The position numbers were made by a program, and so were the translations under genes. From positions 1 through 30,912 of the forward strand of contig BNXD01000016.1 in assembly GCA_025999315.1 (NCBI GenBank): a stretch of DNA of 30,912 bases, read 5' to 3'. Of this stretch, positions 1-8,321 are shown piece by piece. The notes below the pieces were generated by a model, which was given only the letters and a program-made list of their open reading frames with translations, was not told the origin of the DNA and searched no databases. The DNA is from Bacteroidia bacterium (GTDB lineage: Bacteria > Bacteroidota > Bacteroidia > Bacteroidales > Rikenellaceae). Positions within the stretch are counted from its first letter, which is position 1. Every line of letters begins with the position of its first letter.

Positions 1-427
1 CGGCTTTGGTGACGGCCTCCTCTATACCACTGTGCTGGTAGCACTTGCGCCAGTCGTTGCACGTGTGGTCGAACACCAGCACCTCTTTGGCCCCGGCCGA
101 GACGCACTGGCGGACCAGCGCCCCGACGGCCAGCGGATTGGTGTTGGCAGCCAGCTCGGGGGTGCGGTCCCAGCCGATGTTGGGCTTGATGACCACTTTC
201 TGCCCCTTTTTGACAAATTTCGATATGCCGCCCATCTCGGCAAGCATACGGTCGACCATGGCGGCAGGTTCGCCACCCATGATCGCCACCAAATTTTCGC
301 CCGAGGCGGTGTTGCCTTTGGCCACTACGGGCTCATTTTTGGCAAAAGCTTCGCGCGCCGCCGTCATATCGACCGCCAGCAGAGCCCCGAGGGCCGCCGC
401 ACGCTTGAGAAAATCTCTTCTATCCAT
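1..427 (-). CDS. DUF362-domain protein with Tat-like leader (5' part only)
   Basis: The gene runs off the left edge, so only about the first 142 codons are present. It starts at the ATG at 427-425 and opens MDRRDFLKRAAALGALLA, a twin-arginine-like leader (RRDFLKR plus a hydrophobic stretch), which points to export of a folded, possibly cofactor-bearing protein. From about residue 55 the sequence reads KKGQKVVIKPNIGWDRTPE and then AKEVLVFDHTCNDW, which is typical of the DUF362 family. Some members of that family carry ferredoxin-like Fe-S domains, but none is visible in this part. The substrate is unknown. A palindromic MITE-like element ends only 14 bp upstream of the start codon, so the promoter lies in or beyond that element. 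Confidence 0.85.
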   Translation of the reverse strand, partial: MDRRDFLKRAAALGALLAVDMTAAREAFAKNEPVVAKGNTASGENLVAIMGGEPAAMVDRMLAEMGGISKFVKKGQKVVIKPNIGWDRTPELAANTNPLAVGALVRQCVSAGAKEVLVFDHTCNDWRKCYQHSGIEEAVTKA

Positions 428-440
428 GATTTTGATGTTT

Positions 441-641
441 AGAGTCTGTTTAAAAATATTAAAATTAATATGCTATATCCGAGTTGTTTAAGTTTTTATA
501 TTTCGGGAACTTTCCGTTCTCTTTCCCGCGCTTTTGTCCTGCCGCTCCCCTTTACATAGCCCGCTATGCGCGGGAGAGCGACAGAACAAAATCATCGAAA
601 ACCAGATCGAAAATTTCTCCGAAATATTTTAAACAGACTCT
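441..641. mobile_element. MITE-like palindromic element, about 201 bp
   Basis: The ends are a 15-bp perfect inverted repeat, AGAGTCTGTTTAAAA at 441-455 and its complement at 627-641. Pairing continues inward: ATATTTCGGGAAC near 498-510 faces TTCTCCGAAATAT near 615-627. The centre forms a further imperfect stem (TTTTGTCCTGCCGCTCCCC against GGGAGAGCGACAGAACAAAA). The whole element can fold into one long hairpin and holds no credible gene. I saw no clear target-site duplication. A non-autonomous, transposase-mobilised element is the natural inference, but no transposase is in the window. Confidence 0.7.
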
Positions 642-645
642 ATAT

Positions 646-1044
646 TTATAATATCCACGGGAATCTGAAACAGGGCACATCGAGCAGCGAGTAGTCGGCC
701 GGGCCGTTGACGGCGAAGGTGCGCACCGTCGCCGCGCCGCGATCGATCAGCAACTGTCTGGCCATCTGCAGTGTGGCGCCGCTTTTGACGCGATCCTCGA
801 CCAGCAGCGCCCGTCGGCCCGCAACATCGAACCCGGGCTCCTCGACCAGACGGGGCTTGTCGTACATCGGGCGTTGCATGGGGTCTCTGAGCGAGAATTT
901 GAGCAGGTGAAACTCCGCCCCCAGACGCTGGTTGAGCATGGCGGCCGGGATGATGCCGCCGTTGGCGATGGCCACCACCATGTCGAACCGCTCGGGCAAC
1001 TCGAACTGTTCGATCAGAGACTTGAGCTCTTCAAACGAATACAT
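646..1044 (-). CDS. Phosphoribosyltransferase-domain protein
   Basis: This is a 132-residue protein with the type I phosphoribosyltransferase fold. The PRPP loop reads RRALLVEDRVKSGATLQMA at about residues 77-95, matching the usual hydrophobic-VDD/ED-x4-TG/SGxTL pattern. The N-terminal part contains MVVAIANGGIIPAAML, the equivalent of the xanthine/guanine PRT 'GG.xP' loop. It is short for a housekeeping XGPRT or HGPRT, so the substrate cannot be assigned. The start ATG at 1044-1042 overlaps the stop TGA (1046-1044) of the upstream membrane-protein gene, which implies translational coupling. Nucleobase salvage coupled to the membrane protein is an inference. Confidence 0.8.
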   Translation of the reverse strand: MYSFEELKSLIEQFELPERFDMVVAIANGGIIPAAMLNQRLGAEFHLLKFSLRDPMQRPMYDKPRLVEEPGFDVAGRRALLVEDRVKSGATLQMARQLLIDRGAATVRTFAVNGPADYSLLDVPCFRFPWIL

Positions 1045-1547
1045 CAGCGCGACAGCCTGCAGATGGCCCAGACGGCTGCGATCTGCAGAGCGATGCCCGG
1101 CAGCGCAGTGGTTACGGCCGCCCATGCCGGGGCGAAAGTTCCCAAAATGGCGATCTGGAAAGCCATACCCACAACTTGTGCAGCCGCGGCCACCACGGCC
1201 ACCTGCCACAGGCGCACCGCATAGCCGGGACGGATCAACAGCCCCGCCACAGCGGCCATGGCTACACCCTTGATCATCAGCGTCCAGAGCGTCGCGGCGG
1301 CGGGCATGCCAACCAGGGCGAAGCTGACCAGCGGCGAGAGGACGGCCACCGTCGCCGCACATGCCGCTCCATAGCGGACGGCGGCCAGCAGGGTGAAAAA
1401 GAGGATGGGTACGAACACAGCCCCGCCAAGTCCGGCCAGATGGAAGAGCTGAGGCAGCGCCACATTGGCCGCGATCAGCAGCGCGGCATAGAGCCAGGTG
1501 CGCAACTCGAGCGCACGGTAAGAGAGTGTTTGGGCGATGGTTGTCAT
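1044..1547 (-). CDS. Small polytopic membrane protein, ECF transporter S-component-like
   Basis: This 167-residue protein is almost wholly hydrophobic and has about five or six membrane segments separated by short loops, for example LYAALLIAANVALPQLF and AVFVPILFFTLLAAV. Size and pattern fit the substrate-binding S component of energy-coupling-factor vitamin or nucleobase transporters, but I see no diagnostic motif and no EcfA or EcfT genes here. The last base of its stop codon is the first base of the downstream phosphoribosyltransferase start (TGA/ATG overlap), so the two are almost certainly one operon. The paired protein suggests a purine or related ligand. I saw no known riboswitch in the AT-rich leader upstream of 1547. 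Confidence 0.6.
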   Translation of the reverse strand: MTTIAQTLSYRALELRTWLYAALLIAANVALPQLFHLAGLGGAVFVPILFFTLLAAVRYGAACAATVAVLSPLVSFALVGMPAAATLWTLMIKGVAMAAVAGLLIRPGYAVRLWQVAVVAAAAQVVGMAFQIAILGTFAPAWAAVTTALPGIALQIAAVWAICRLSR

Positions 1548-1735
1548 GGTATTTTCGGGTTTTGGAATTGTTTTTCCTGGTCGAGTGCAACGATTATTTT
1601 AACAAAAATAGCTATTTTTCCCGACATGGCGAAAACAGGGTGCGTTTTTTTGTTTTGTCGCCGTCGGACAAGGGCGATCCGGGCCCGTCCGGGAAGGGGG
1701 GACGACACGGATTTTTTTACAGGGAAAAAGATTTT

Positions 1736-2020
1736 TCAGAGCTCCGGGACGGTGTATCGGACCGAGATTTCGGGATCGCTCTGCGCCTGGTCGTGCGTGG
1801 CGCGGCTGAGGGCGGCCACCGACGAGCTTGGTTTGAGCAGCTGGACGGTGATGTCGTAGAAATAGTTACGCACCGGGATGGAAAAGTTGGAGGAGGCCAC
1901 GTAATCTTTGGCCGTGCCGCCCACGGTGGTGTAGAGGTGCGGCCGCGGGGCGACGGTCGATTCGTAGAGGCAGGCTATGACGCCGATCGCCGCGGTCGGC
2001 GTCACCCAAAAGCAGACATG
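1736..2020 (-). pseudogene. C-terminal remnant of a fimbrillin-like (FimA/Mfa1-type) gene
   Basis: The frame reads from about 2020 down to a stop at 1736. It contains CLYESTVAPRPHLYTTVGG and then SIPVRNYFYDITVQLLKP, ending in PEISVRYTVPEL. The 'xVxRNYxYDITV' strand followed by a terminal 'ISVxxTV' strand is typical of the C-terminus of Bacteroidales fimbrial shaft or tip proteins. There is no N-terminal half, lipobox or ATG; the only in-frame start is a GTG at 2005. I read it as the tail of a deleted gene. Similarity was judged by eye, so the family call is moderate. Confidence 0.45.
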
Positions 2021-2145
2021 TAATCTTTTTGTCGTCTTTTGACGGTTAATAATGCGAATCGGCAGCTGGAATATACAATGTCATGATGAGCAAAACATAG
2101 CGAGTCCAAAGGGTCCCGACAAGGATTAACGCCGTTATTTTTAGA

Positions 2146-2164
2146 CCCTTCGACAAGCTCAGGG
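2146..2164. repeat. Imperfect palindrome of the widespread 'PELVEG' repeat type
   Basis: CCCTTCGACAAGCTCAGGG is an imperfect palindrome which, read on the minus strand, encodes the familiar PELVEG peptide. Sequences of this kind are dispersed in intergenic DNA of many unrelated bacteria and give spurious short ORFs. Here it sits between the fimbrillin remnant and carA. Confidence 0.65.
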
Positions 2165-2383
2165 TAACATGAAGTTTTGGTTTGCATCAAATCGTATTGT
2201 TGTAAAGCTATTGAATATCGGATATTATTTTCAACTCCTGATCTGCATAAACAATTGTTTGATATATGTGTGCGTGTTATGTCGCGGGCAAAGGTATCTG
2301 ATTACGACATTATCAATGTATCGTGCCGGTAACCATCGTTTTGCATCATTCGGTGCAAAATATTGCGCAAAGTATGGAGCCCG
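2165..2383. other. AT-rich intergenic stretch upstream of the carA promoter
   Basis: No gene is evident. The stretch is much more AT-rich than the flanking genes. It contains a small hairpin around 2339-2360 (TTTTGCA, loop, TGCAAAA) just upstream of the carA promoter, which could be an operator or nothing. No riboswitch or attenuator pattern was recognised. Confidence 0.4.
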
Positions 2384-2415
2384 TTTGTAAAACACTTCAT
2401 TTTTGCCTACTTTTG
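2384..2415 (+). promoter_or_regulatory. Bacteroidetes-type promoter of carAB
   Basis: TTTG at 2384-2387, a 20-nt spacer, then TACTTTTG at 2408-2415. This matches the Bacteroidetes primary sigma consensus (TTTG, 19-20 nt, TAnnTTTG). Transcription would start near 2422 and give a short leader of about 17 nt before the carA ATG. Confidence 0.7.
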
Positions 2416-2438
2416 CACCTCGGAAACAACTGCTGAAA

Positions 2439-3527
2439 ATGACTGAGAAAAAAACAGCCACACTGTCGCTCGAGGACGGATCGACCTTCACCGGATTCTC
2501 TTTCGGGGCCCGGCGGTCGACGCTCGGAGAGGTGGTCTTCAACACCGCCATGACCGGCTATCCCGAGAGTTTGACCGACCCCTCGTACAGCGGCCAGATA
2601 CTCGTTCTGACCTTCCCGCTGGTGGGCAATTACGGCGTGCCGCCGATGGAGACAGAGGGCGGTCTGCCGCGGTTCTTCGAGTCGGACCGCATACACATCA
2701 GCGCGCTGGTCATCTCGGACTACTCGTTCGAGTACAGCCACTGGAACGCAGTGAAGAGCCTCGACCTCTGGCTGGCCGAGAACAACGTGCCGGGCATCTA
2801 CGGCGTCGACACGCGGCAGGTGACCAAGATCATCCGCGAGAGGGGCGTGATGCTGGGAGGGGTAACGCTCGAGGGCGAGCCTCTGCCCACGGCGTTCGAC
2901 GATCCCAACCGCCGCAATCTGGTGGCCGAGGTGAGCTGCCGGCAGGTCGAGACATACGGCGACGGGCCCCTGAAGGTGGCGCTGGTCGATTGCGGATGCA
3001 AGTACAATATCATAAGATGTCTGGTGCGTCGCGGAGCGACGGTGATGCGCGTACCGTGGGACTATGACTTCACCGCTCTGGACTATGACGGGGTGATGAT
3101 CAGCAACGGCCCGGGCGATCCGCAGATGTGCGGGGCCACGGTGGCCAATATCCGCAAGGCGATAGAGATCGGACGGCCGATCTTCGGCATATGCATGGGC
3201 AACCAGCTGCTCTCGCTGGCTGCCGGAGCCACAACCTACAAACTCAAGTATGGCCACCGCAGCCACAACCAGCCGGTGCTGATGGCCGGGACCGACAAGG
3301 CCTTCATCACCTCGCAGAACCACGGCTATGCGGTCGATCCGTCGAAGCTGGGCGGCGAGTGGGAACCCTCCTTTGTCAACCTTAACGACGGCACCAACGA
3401 GGGGATACGCCATCGCACCAAACCCTTCTTCTCGGCGCAGTTTCATCCCGAGGCCACCAGCGGGCCCGTCGACACCGAGTTCCTGTTCGACAAATTCATC
3501 GAGGAGATCAAAGCATGGAAGAGATAA
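2439..3527 (+). CDS. carA: Carbamoyl-phosphate synthase small (glutaminase) subunit
   Basis: CarA hydrolyses glutamine and channels ammonia to CarB for carbamoyl phosphate synthesis, feeding pyrimidine and arginine pathways in the cytoplasm. The product is 362 residues, a normal length. The N-terminal CPSase domain (LEDGSTFTGFSFGA, then GEVVFNTAMTGYPESLTDPSY) is followed by a class I glutamine amidotransferase domain. That domain has the nucleophile Cys252 in GICMGNQLL and the His336/Glu338 pair in FHPEA. An in-frame TTG lies at 2403, but the ATG at 2439 is preferred because the TTG lies inside the promoter and upstream of the likely transcription start. The 3' end overlaps carB by 13 nt. Confidence 0.97.
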   Translation: MTEKKTATLSLEDGSTFTGFSFGARRSTLGEVVFNTAMTGYPESLTDPSYSGQILVLTFPLVGNYGVPPMETEGGLPRFFESDRIHISALVISDYSFEYSHWNAVKSLDLWLAENNVPGIYGVDTRQVTKIIRERGVMLGGVTLEGEPLPTAFDDPNRRNLVAEVSCRQVETYGDGPLKVALVDCGCKYNIIRCLVRRGATVMRVPWDYDFTALDYDGVMISNGPGDPQMCGATVANIRKAIEIGRPIFGICMGNQLLSLAAGATTYKLKYGHRSHNQPVLMAGTDKAFITSQNHGYAVDPSKLGGEWEPSFVNLNDGTNEGIRHRTKPFFSAQFHPEATSGPVDTEFLFDKFIEEIKAWKR

Positions 3528-6500
3528 AGAAAGTGATACTGTTGGGCTCGGGGGCGCTGAAGATCGGCGAGGCGGGCGAGTTCGACTACTCGGGTTCGCA
3601 GGCTCTGAAGGCGCTGCGCGAGGAGGGCATCGAGACGGTGCTCATCAATCCCAACATAGCCACCATCCAGACCTCGGAGAGCGTGGCCGACAAGGTCTAT
3701 TTTCTGCTCGTTACCCCCGATTTCGTCGAGCAGGTGATCGAAAAGGAGCGTCCGCAGGGGATATTGCTCGCCTTCGGGGGGCAGACCGCCCTCAACTGCG
3801 GGGTGAAGCTCTACCAGAGCGGCGTGCTGGAGCGGTACAATGTTCGTGTGCTGGGTACGCCGGTGCAGGCGATCATCGACACCGAGGACCGCGAGAAATT
3901 TGTCCAAAAGCTCGACCAGATCGACGTTCGCACCATCAAGAGCGAGGCGGTAACCACGGTGGCCGACGCCCGCAGGGTCGCCGCCGAGTTGGGCTATCCG
4001 GTGATCATCAGGGCGGCCTACACGCTGGGAGGGCTCGGTTCGGGTTTCTGCGACAACGAGCAGGAGCTCGAGACGCTGGCCGCCAAGGCCTTCACCTACT
4101 CGCCGCAGATACTGGTCGAAAAGTCGCTCAAGGGGTGGAAAGAGGTCGAGTATGAAGTGGTGCGCGACCGCTATGACAACTGCATCACGGTGTGTAACAT
4201 GGAGAACTTCGACCCGCTGGGCATCCATACCGGCGAGAGCATCGTCGTGGCTCCGTCGCAGACGCTGACCAACTCGGAATATCATAAATTGAGAGAGTTG
4301 GCCATCAAGATCATCCGCCACATCGGCATCGTAGGCGAGTGCAACGTGCAGTATGCCCTCGACCCGGGCTCGGAAGATTATCGCGTGATAGAGGTCAACG
4401 CCCGCCTGTCGCGTTCGTCGGCGCTGGCCAGCAAGGCTACGGGCTATCCGCTGGCCTTCGTGGCGGCCAAGCTGGGGCTCGGCTACGGGCTGCACGAGTT
4501 GAAAAATTCGGTAACGCGCAGCACCACGGCGTGCTTCGAGCCCGCGCTGGACTATATCGTCTGCAAGATCCCGCGCTGGGACCTGGGCAAGTTCAAGGGG
4601 GTGTCGCGCGAGCTGGGCTCGAGCATGAAGTCGGTGGGCGAGGTGATGGCCATCGGACGCAACTTCGAGGAGGCGCTGCAGAAGGGGCTGCGCATGATAG
4701 GACAGGGAATGCACGGCTTCGTGGCCAACAAGGAGCTGGAGGTCGAGAACATCGACGAGGCGCTGAGCCACCCTACCGATAAACGTATCTTCATCATAGC
4801 CAACGCTCTGCATAACGGTTATCCGGTCGACAGGATCCACGCCCTGACGCGCATCGACCGCTGGTTTCTGGAGAAGCTGCGCGGCATAGTGGACCTTGAG
4901 CGCGAGCTGGGCCGGGTACAAAGCCTCGAGACGCTGCCCGACGGATTGCTGCGAGAGGCCAAAGGGAAGGGTTTTTCGGACTTCCAGATCGCCCGCATCG
5001 TCTTCAAGACCGGCAGCGAGGGCAGCATGGAGCGGGAGGTGGCGCGGGTGCGCGATCACCGCAAGGAGCACGGCATACGGCCGGTGGTCAAGCAGATCGA
5101 CACGCTGGCCGCCGAGTATCCGGCCATGACCAACTATCTCTACCTCACCTATAACGGCACCAGCCACGACGTCGATTTCCCGTGCGACGGGCAGAGCGTG
5201 GCGGTGCTCGGGTCGGGGGCCTATCGCATAGGCAGCTCGGTGGAGTTCGACTGGTGCTCGGTCAACGCCGTCGACGCCATCCGCCGCAGCGGCCTGAAGG
5301 CCATCATGATCAACTACAACCCCGAGACGGTGTCGACCGATTACGACGTCTGCGACCGCCTCTATTTCGACGAGTTGACCCTGGAGCGCGTGCTGGACAT
5401 CACCGACCTGGAACAGCCCCGGGGGGTGATAGTCTCGGTGGGCGGGCAGATACCCAACAACCTCGCCCTGAGGCTCGACCACAACCATGTGCCCATACTT
5501 GGCACCCAGGCCGGGGACATCGACCGCGCCGAGGACCGCCACAAGTTCTCGAGCATGTGCGACGCGCTGGGCATCGACCAGCCGCGCTGGAAGGAGCTCA
5601 CCAGCCTCGAGGAGATTTACAAATTTGCCGACGAGGTGGGTTTCCCGCTGCTCATCAGGCCTTCGTACGTGCTGTCGGGGGCGGCGATGAACGTGGTGAG
5701 CAACCGCGACGAGCTGGAGGGCTTCCTCACCCTGGCCACCAACGTGTCGAAGCAGCATCCGGTGGTGGTGACCGAATTTATCGAGAACGCCAAGGAGATC
5801 GAGATCGACGCCGTGGCACGCGACGGGGAGGTGCTCATCTACGCCATATCGGAACATGTCGAGTTTGCCGGGGTGCACTCGGGCGACGCGACGATCGTCT
5901 TCCCTCCCCAGAAGATGTATGTGGAGACCATGCGTCGTATCAAGAAGACCGCCGGTCAGATAGCCAGGGGCTTGAACATCTCGGGGCCGTTCAACATGCA
6001 GCTGATGGCCAAGAACAACGAGATCAAGGTGATAGAGTGCAACCTGAGGGCTTCGCGCAGCTTCCCGTTCGTGTCGAAGGTGCTCAAGGTCAACTTTGTC
6101 GACATCGCCACGCGGGTCATGCTGGGGTTGCCGGTGGAGACGCCCTCCAAATCGGCTTTCGACCTCGATTACGTGGGGATCAAGGCGCCGCAATTCTCAT
6201 TCTCGCGCCTGCAGAAGGCCGATCCGGTGCTGGGCGTCGAGATGGCGTCGACCGGCGAGGTTGGGTGCATAGGCGAGGATTTCTCGGAGGCGATACTCAA
6301 GGCGATGCTCTCGGTGGGCTATACCATTCCGCGCAAAAGCGTGCTGCTCTCCACGGGCGACTCGCGCTCAAAGACCGACATGCTCGGCGCGGCGCAGGCT
6401 CTGCAGCGGGGCGGTTACAAAATCTACGCCACGCGCGGCACGGCCGACTTTCTGGCCCTGAACGGCGTGGAGGCCGAGGTGCTCCACTGGCCCGACTCGG

Positions 6501-6733
6501 ACCAGCAACCCAACACGCTCGACTATATCAAGGAGCGACGTATCGATCTTGTGGTCAACGTCCCAAAAAATCTCACTCCTGGCGAGTTGAGCAACGACTA
6601 CACCATCCGCCGCAGCGCGATCGACTTCAATATTCCGCTGATAACCAACGCCCGCCTCGCTTCGGCCTTCATCGAGGCCTTCTGCCGCATCCGCCGCAGC
6701 GAGATCACCATCAAAAGCTGGAACGAGTATTAG
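3515..6733 (+). CDS. carB: Carbamoyl-phosphate synthase large subunit
   Basis: The 1072-residue length is that of full CarB. It has two homologous ATP-grasp halves: the first starts KKVILLGSGALKIGEAGEFDYSG, and the second, near residue 560, has VAVLGSGAYRIGSSVEFDW. A C-terminal MGS-like allosteric domain contains AAQALQRGGYKIYATRGTADFL at about 955-976. The halves phosphorylate bicarbonate and carbamate respectively, and the C-terminal domain usually binds nucleotide effectors. ATG 3515 lies inside the end of carA in another frame, indicating tight translational coupling. The gene is very GC-rich at third positions, so the opposite strand also carries long open frames. No frameshift was seen. 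Confidence 0.98.
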   Translation: MEEIKKVILLGSGALKIGEAGEFDYSGSQALKALREEGIETVLINPNIATIQTSESVADKVYFLLVTPDFVEQVIEKERPQGILLAFGGQTALNCGVKLYQSGVLERYNVRVLGTPVQAIIDTEDREKFVQKLDQIDVRTIKSEAVTTVADARRVAAELGYPVIIRAAYTLGGLGSGFCDNEQELETLAAKAFTYSPQILVEKSLKGWKEVEYEVVRDRYDNCITVCNMENFDPLGIHTGESIVVAPSQTLTNSEYHKLRELAIKIIRHIGIVGECNVQYALDPGSEDYRVIEVNARLSRSSALASKATGYPLAFVAAKLGLGYGLHELKNSVTRSTTACFEPALDYIVCKIPRWDLGKFKGVSRELGSSMKSVGEVMAIGRNFEEALQKGLRMIGQGMHGFVANKELEVENIDEALSHPTDKRIFIIANALHNGYPVDRIHALTRIDRWFLEKLRGIVDLERELGRVQSLETLPDGLLREAKGKGFSDFQIARIVFKTGSEGSMEREVARVRDHRKEHGIRPVVKQIDTLAAEYPAMTNYLYLTYNGTSHDVDFPCDGQSVAVLGSGAYRIGSSVEFDWCSVNAVDAIRRSGLKAIMINYNPETVSTDYDVCDRLYFDELTLERVLDITDLEQPRGVIVSVGGQIPNNLALRLDHNHVPILGTQAGDIDRAEDRHKFSSMCDALGIDQPRWKELTSLEEIYKFADEVGFPLLIRPSYVLSGAAMNVVSNRDELEGFLTLATNVSKQHPVVVTEFIENAKEIEIDAVARDGEVLIYAISEHVEFAGVHSGDATIVFPPQKMYVETMRRIKKTAGQIARGLNISGPFNMQLMAKNNEIKVIECNLRASRSFPFVSKVLKVNFVDIATRVMLGLPVETPSKSAFDLDYVGIKAPQFSFSRLQKADPVLGVEMASTGEVGCIGEDFSEAILKAMLSVGYTIPRKSVLLSTGDSRSKTDMLGAAQALQRGGYKIYATRGTADFLALNGVEAEVLHWPDSDQQPNTLDYIKERRIDLVVNVPKNLTPGELSNDYTIRRSAIDFNIPLITNARLASAFIEAFCRIRRSEITIKSWNEY

Positions 6734-6819
6734 TATGTGTCGGCAGGGCTTGGGGCGGATTTAAATTTTCCGAGTTCACTCTTTCGGTTGATTGCACCTC
6801 GACCATTTTCGAGCCAGAC

Positions 6820-7130
6820 TTGGCGGCTTCAAAAGGCTTTTGACGACGGATAAACTTAAGGTCAAAGCAAAAACGCTGCCTGTTTTTCGACTCCCTCGCC
6901 CCCCAGCGGCTAAAGCCGCTGCCGGGCGAGGGAGTCGGCAGTTTTGACAGGCAAAACTGCAAGATGAATCTGATCGGTTGCTGTGCAAGACCAGCAAAGC
7001 CGCAGCCACACTCTGCGCTCTTGGGGCGGAGGGCTGCCGTCTATCGTCGTTCGCGTCGGAGCCTGCGGCCCCGACATCTATCGGTTTGCGGGGCAGCCCA
7101 CCACTGACCGCGGGCCGCAACCGTAAAGAC
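6820..7130 (+). repeat. Degenerate copy A of the dispersed intergenic hairpin element
   Basis: This non-coding stretch between carB and hydE shares blocks with the copies at 15813-16181 and 22732-22990. It has AACTTAAGGTC, GCAAAAACGCTGCCTGTTTTTCG, then hairpins, GGCGGAGGGCTGCC and GGGGCAGCCCACC...GCGGGCCGC. The hairpins are GACTCCCTCGCCC (6889-6901) paired with 6924-6936, with a nested AGCGGC/GCCGCT stem, and GCAGTTTT/AAAACTGC near 6938-6960. The conserved GTTGTGCATTT ends are missing. The remaining bases of the 6734-7208 gap show no gene. Confidence 0.55.
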
Positions 7131-7208
7131 GATCCGGACATTCTGTTGTGAAAAGACCTTAGCCGAAGGCGTTCGGGAGAGGGTGAGATGGCATAAAAGA
7201 GAAACAGA

Positions 7209-8273
7209 TCACAATTCCTGCCGGGCGACCGACTCGGGGGAGGCGGAAGTACGGTCGCCCCACTGGTCGTAGGCGATCCCGACACCGGAGAGGCGCACCC
7301 TGAAGTCGAGACAGTCGTTGCACTGCGAGGCGTTCTCGTCGATGCAGGGTTTGTTGTCGTAGAGTTTGTAGCCGGGGCGCACCCGTTGGGGTGTGATGTT
7401 GGGCATGAAGACGTTGGCCCCTGCCCGGATGGCCTGTTCGCGGCCCATGGGATGCAAAGCCTGCATCGCCGTGGTGGCCGCGATATTTATTTGGGGCATC
7501 AGCAGGCGCAGGGCGGCCACCATCCTCAGGGCCAGTGATAAACGTTGCCGGGGAGGCAGCAGCAGCTCGCGATGGCCGTAGAGCGGCGTGTCGCGGTGCT
7601 CGACGTAGGGGCCCATGCCCACCATGGGCGTCTGTGTGCGGTGGAAAAAGAGCAGGTCGTCGGCAAGGTCTTCGACCCTCTGGAACGGCAGGCCGATCAT
7701 CACACCGGTGCCGGTGAGGTAGCCGATCCGTCGCAGGTCTTCGAGGGCGGCGATCCGGCGGTCGAAATCGTGCAGCGGGTCGTCAGGGTGGAGCCGGGCG
7801 TAGAGGGCGGGCGAGGTGGTCTCGATGCGCAGCAGGTAGCGGTGAGCCCCCGCCTCGAACCACTCGCGGTAGACCTCGGCTGGTTGTTCGCCGCACGAGA
7901 GGGTGATGCCGAGGCCGCCGTGTGTGCGTTGTTTGATCTGCTCGAGCAACCGGGCGATCCTCTGTGTGAAACGGGGCGACTGTCGTTCGCCCGACTGTAG
8001 CACGATCGAGCCGTAACGGTTGTGCCAGGCAAAGTCCGCCGCCTCGAGGATCGCCTCGTCCGTCAGGTCGTAGCGCGCCACCTGCCGGTTGCCGCGACGG
8101 ATGCCGCAGTAGTAGCAATTCTTGCGGCACCGGTTGGAAAATTCGATCAACCCGCGCAGAAAGACCTGCCTTCCCACATTGGCGTCGCGCACCGCCTCGG
8201 CCTGCCCGAAGAGCTCCTTCATCTGCACCCGGTCGGTGGTCGAGAGGATTGATATGAGCTCGCTGCGGGTCAT
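7209..8273 (-). CDS. hydE: [FeFe]-hydrogenase maturase, radical SAM protein HydE
   Basis: HydE is a cytoplasmic radical S-adenosylmethionine enzyme that helps build the diiron subcluster of the H-cluster of [FeFe]-hydrogenases. The 354-residue protein has the radical SAM CX3CX2C cluster as CRKNCYYC (Cys49, Cys53, Cys56), preceded by VFLRGLIEFSNRC, a HydE signature. Later blocks such as GTGVMIGLPFQRVEDLADDL and the C-terminal C(x7)C(x2)C in PCIDENASQCNDC fit a second cluster site. ATG 8273 is used; a TTG-initiated frame reaches 8315 without family-like sequence. No hydF, hydG or hydrogenase gene is in the window. It lies downstream of fabI on the same strand with a gap of about 48 bp, so co-transcription is possible. 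Confidence 0.93.
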   Translation of the reverse strand: MTRSELISILSTTDRVQMKELFGQAEAVRDANVGRQVFLRGLIEFSNRCRKNCYYCGIRRGNRQVARYDLTDEAILEAADFAWHNRYGSIVLQSGERQSPRFTQRIARLLEQIKQRTHGGLGITLSCGEQPAEVYREWFEAGAHRYLLRIETTSPALYARLHPDDPLHDFDRRIAALEDLRRIGYLTGTGVMIGLPFQRVEDLADDLLFFHRTQTPMVGMGPYVEHRDTPLYGHRELLLPPRQRLSLALRMVAALRLLMPQINIAATTAMQALHPMGREQAIRAGANVFMPNITPQRVRPGYKLYDNKPCIDENASQCNDCLDFRVRLSGVGIAYDQWGDRTSASPESVARQEL

Positions 8274-8321
8274 CCGGTCTGTTGGACAGTATAAAGGGTA
8301 TGCTCGGAACGACAAACCGGC

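Noticed and set aside
2002..2190. A 62-codon frame containing CYPELVEGSKNN
   Set aside because: It arises from the common PELVEG palindromic repeat plus flanking AT-rich DNA and lacks gene-like composition.
3443..6193. A 916-codon open frame antisense to carB, and similar long frames opposite EF-G2, bioB and carA
   Set aside because: These are by-products of GC-rich codon use in real genes on the other strand; they have low-complexity His/Arg/Val-rich translations and no recognisable domains.
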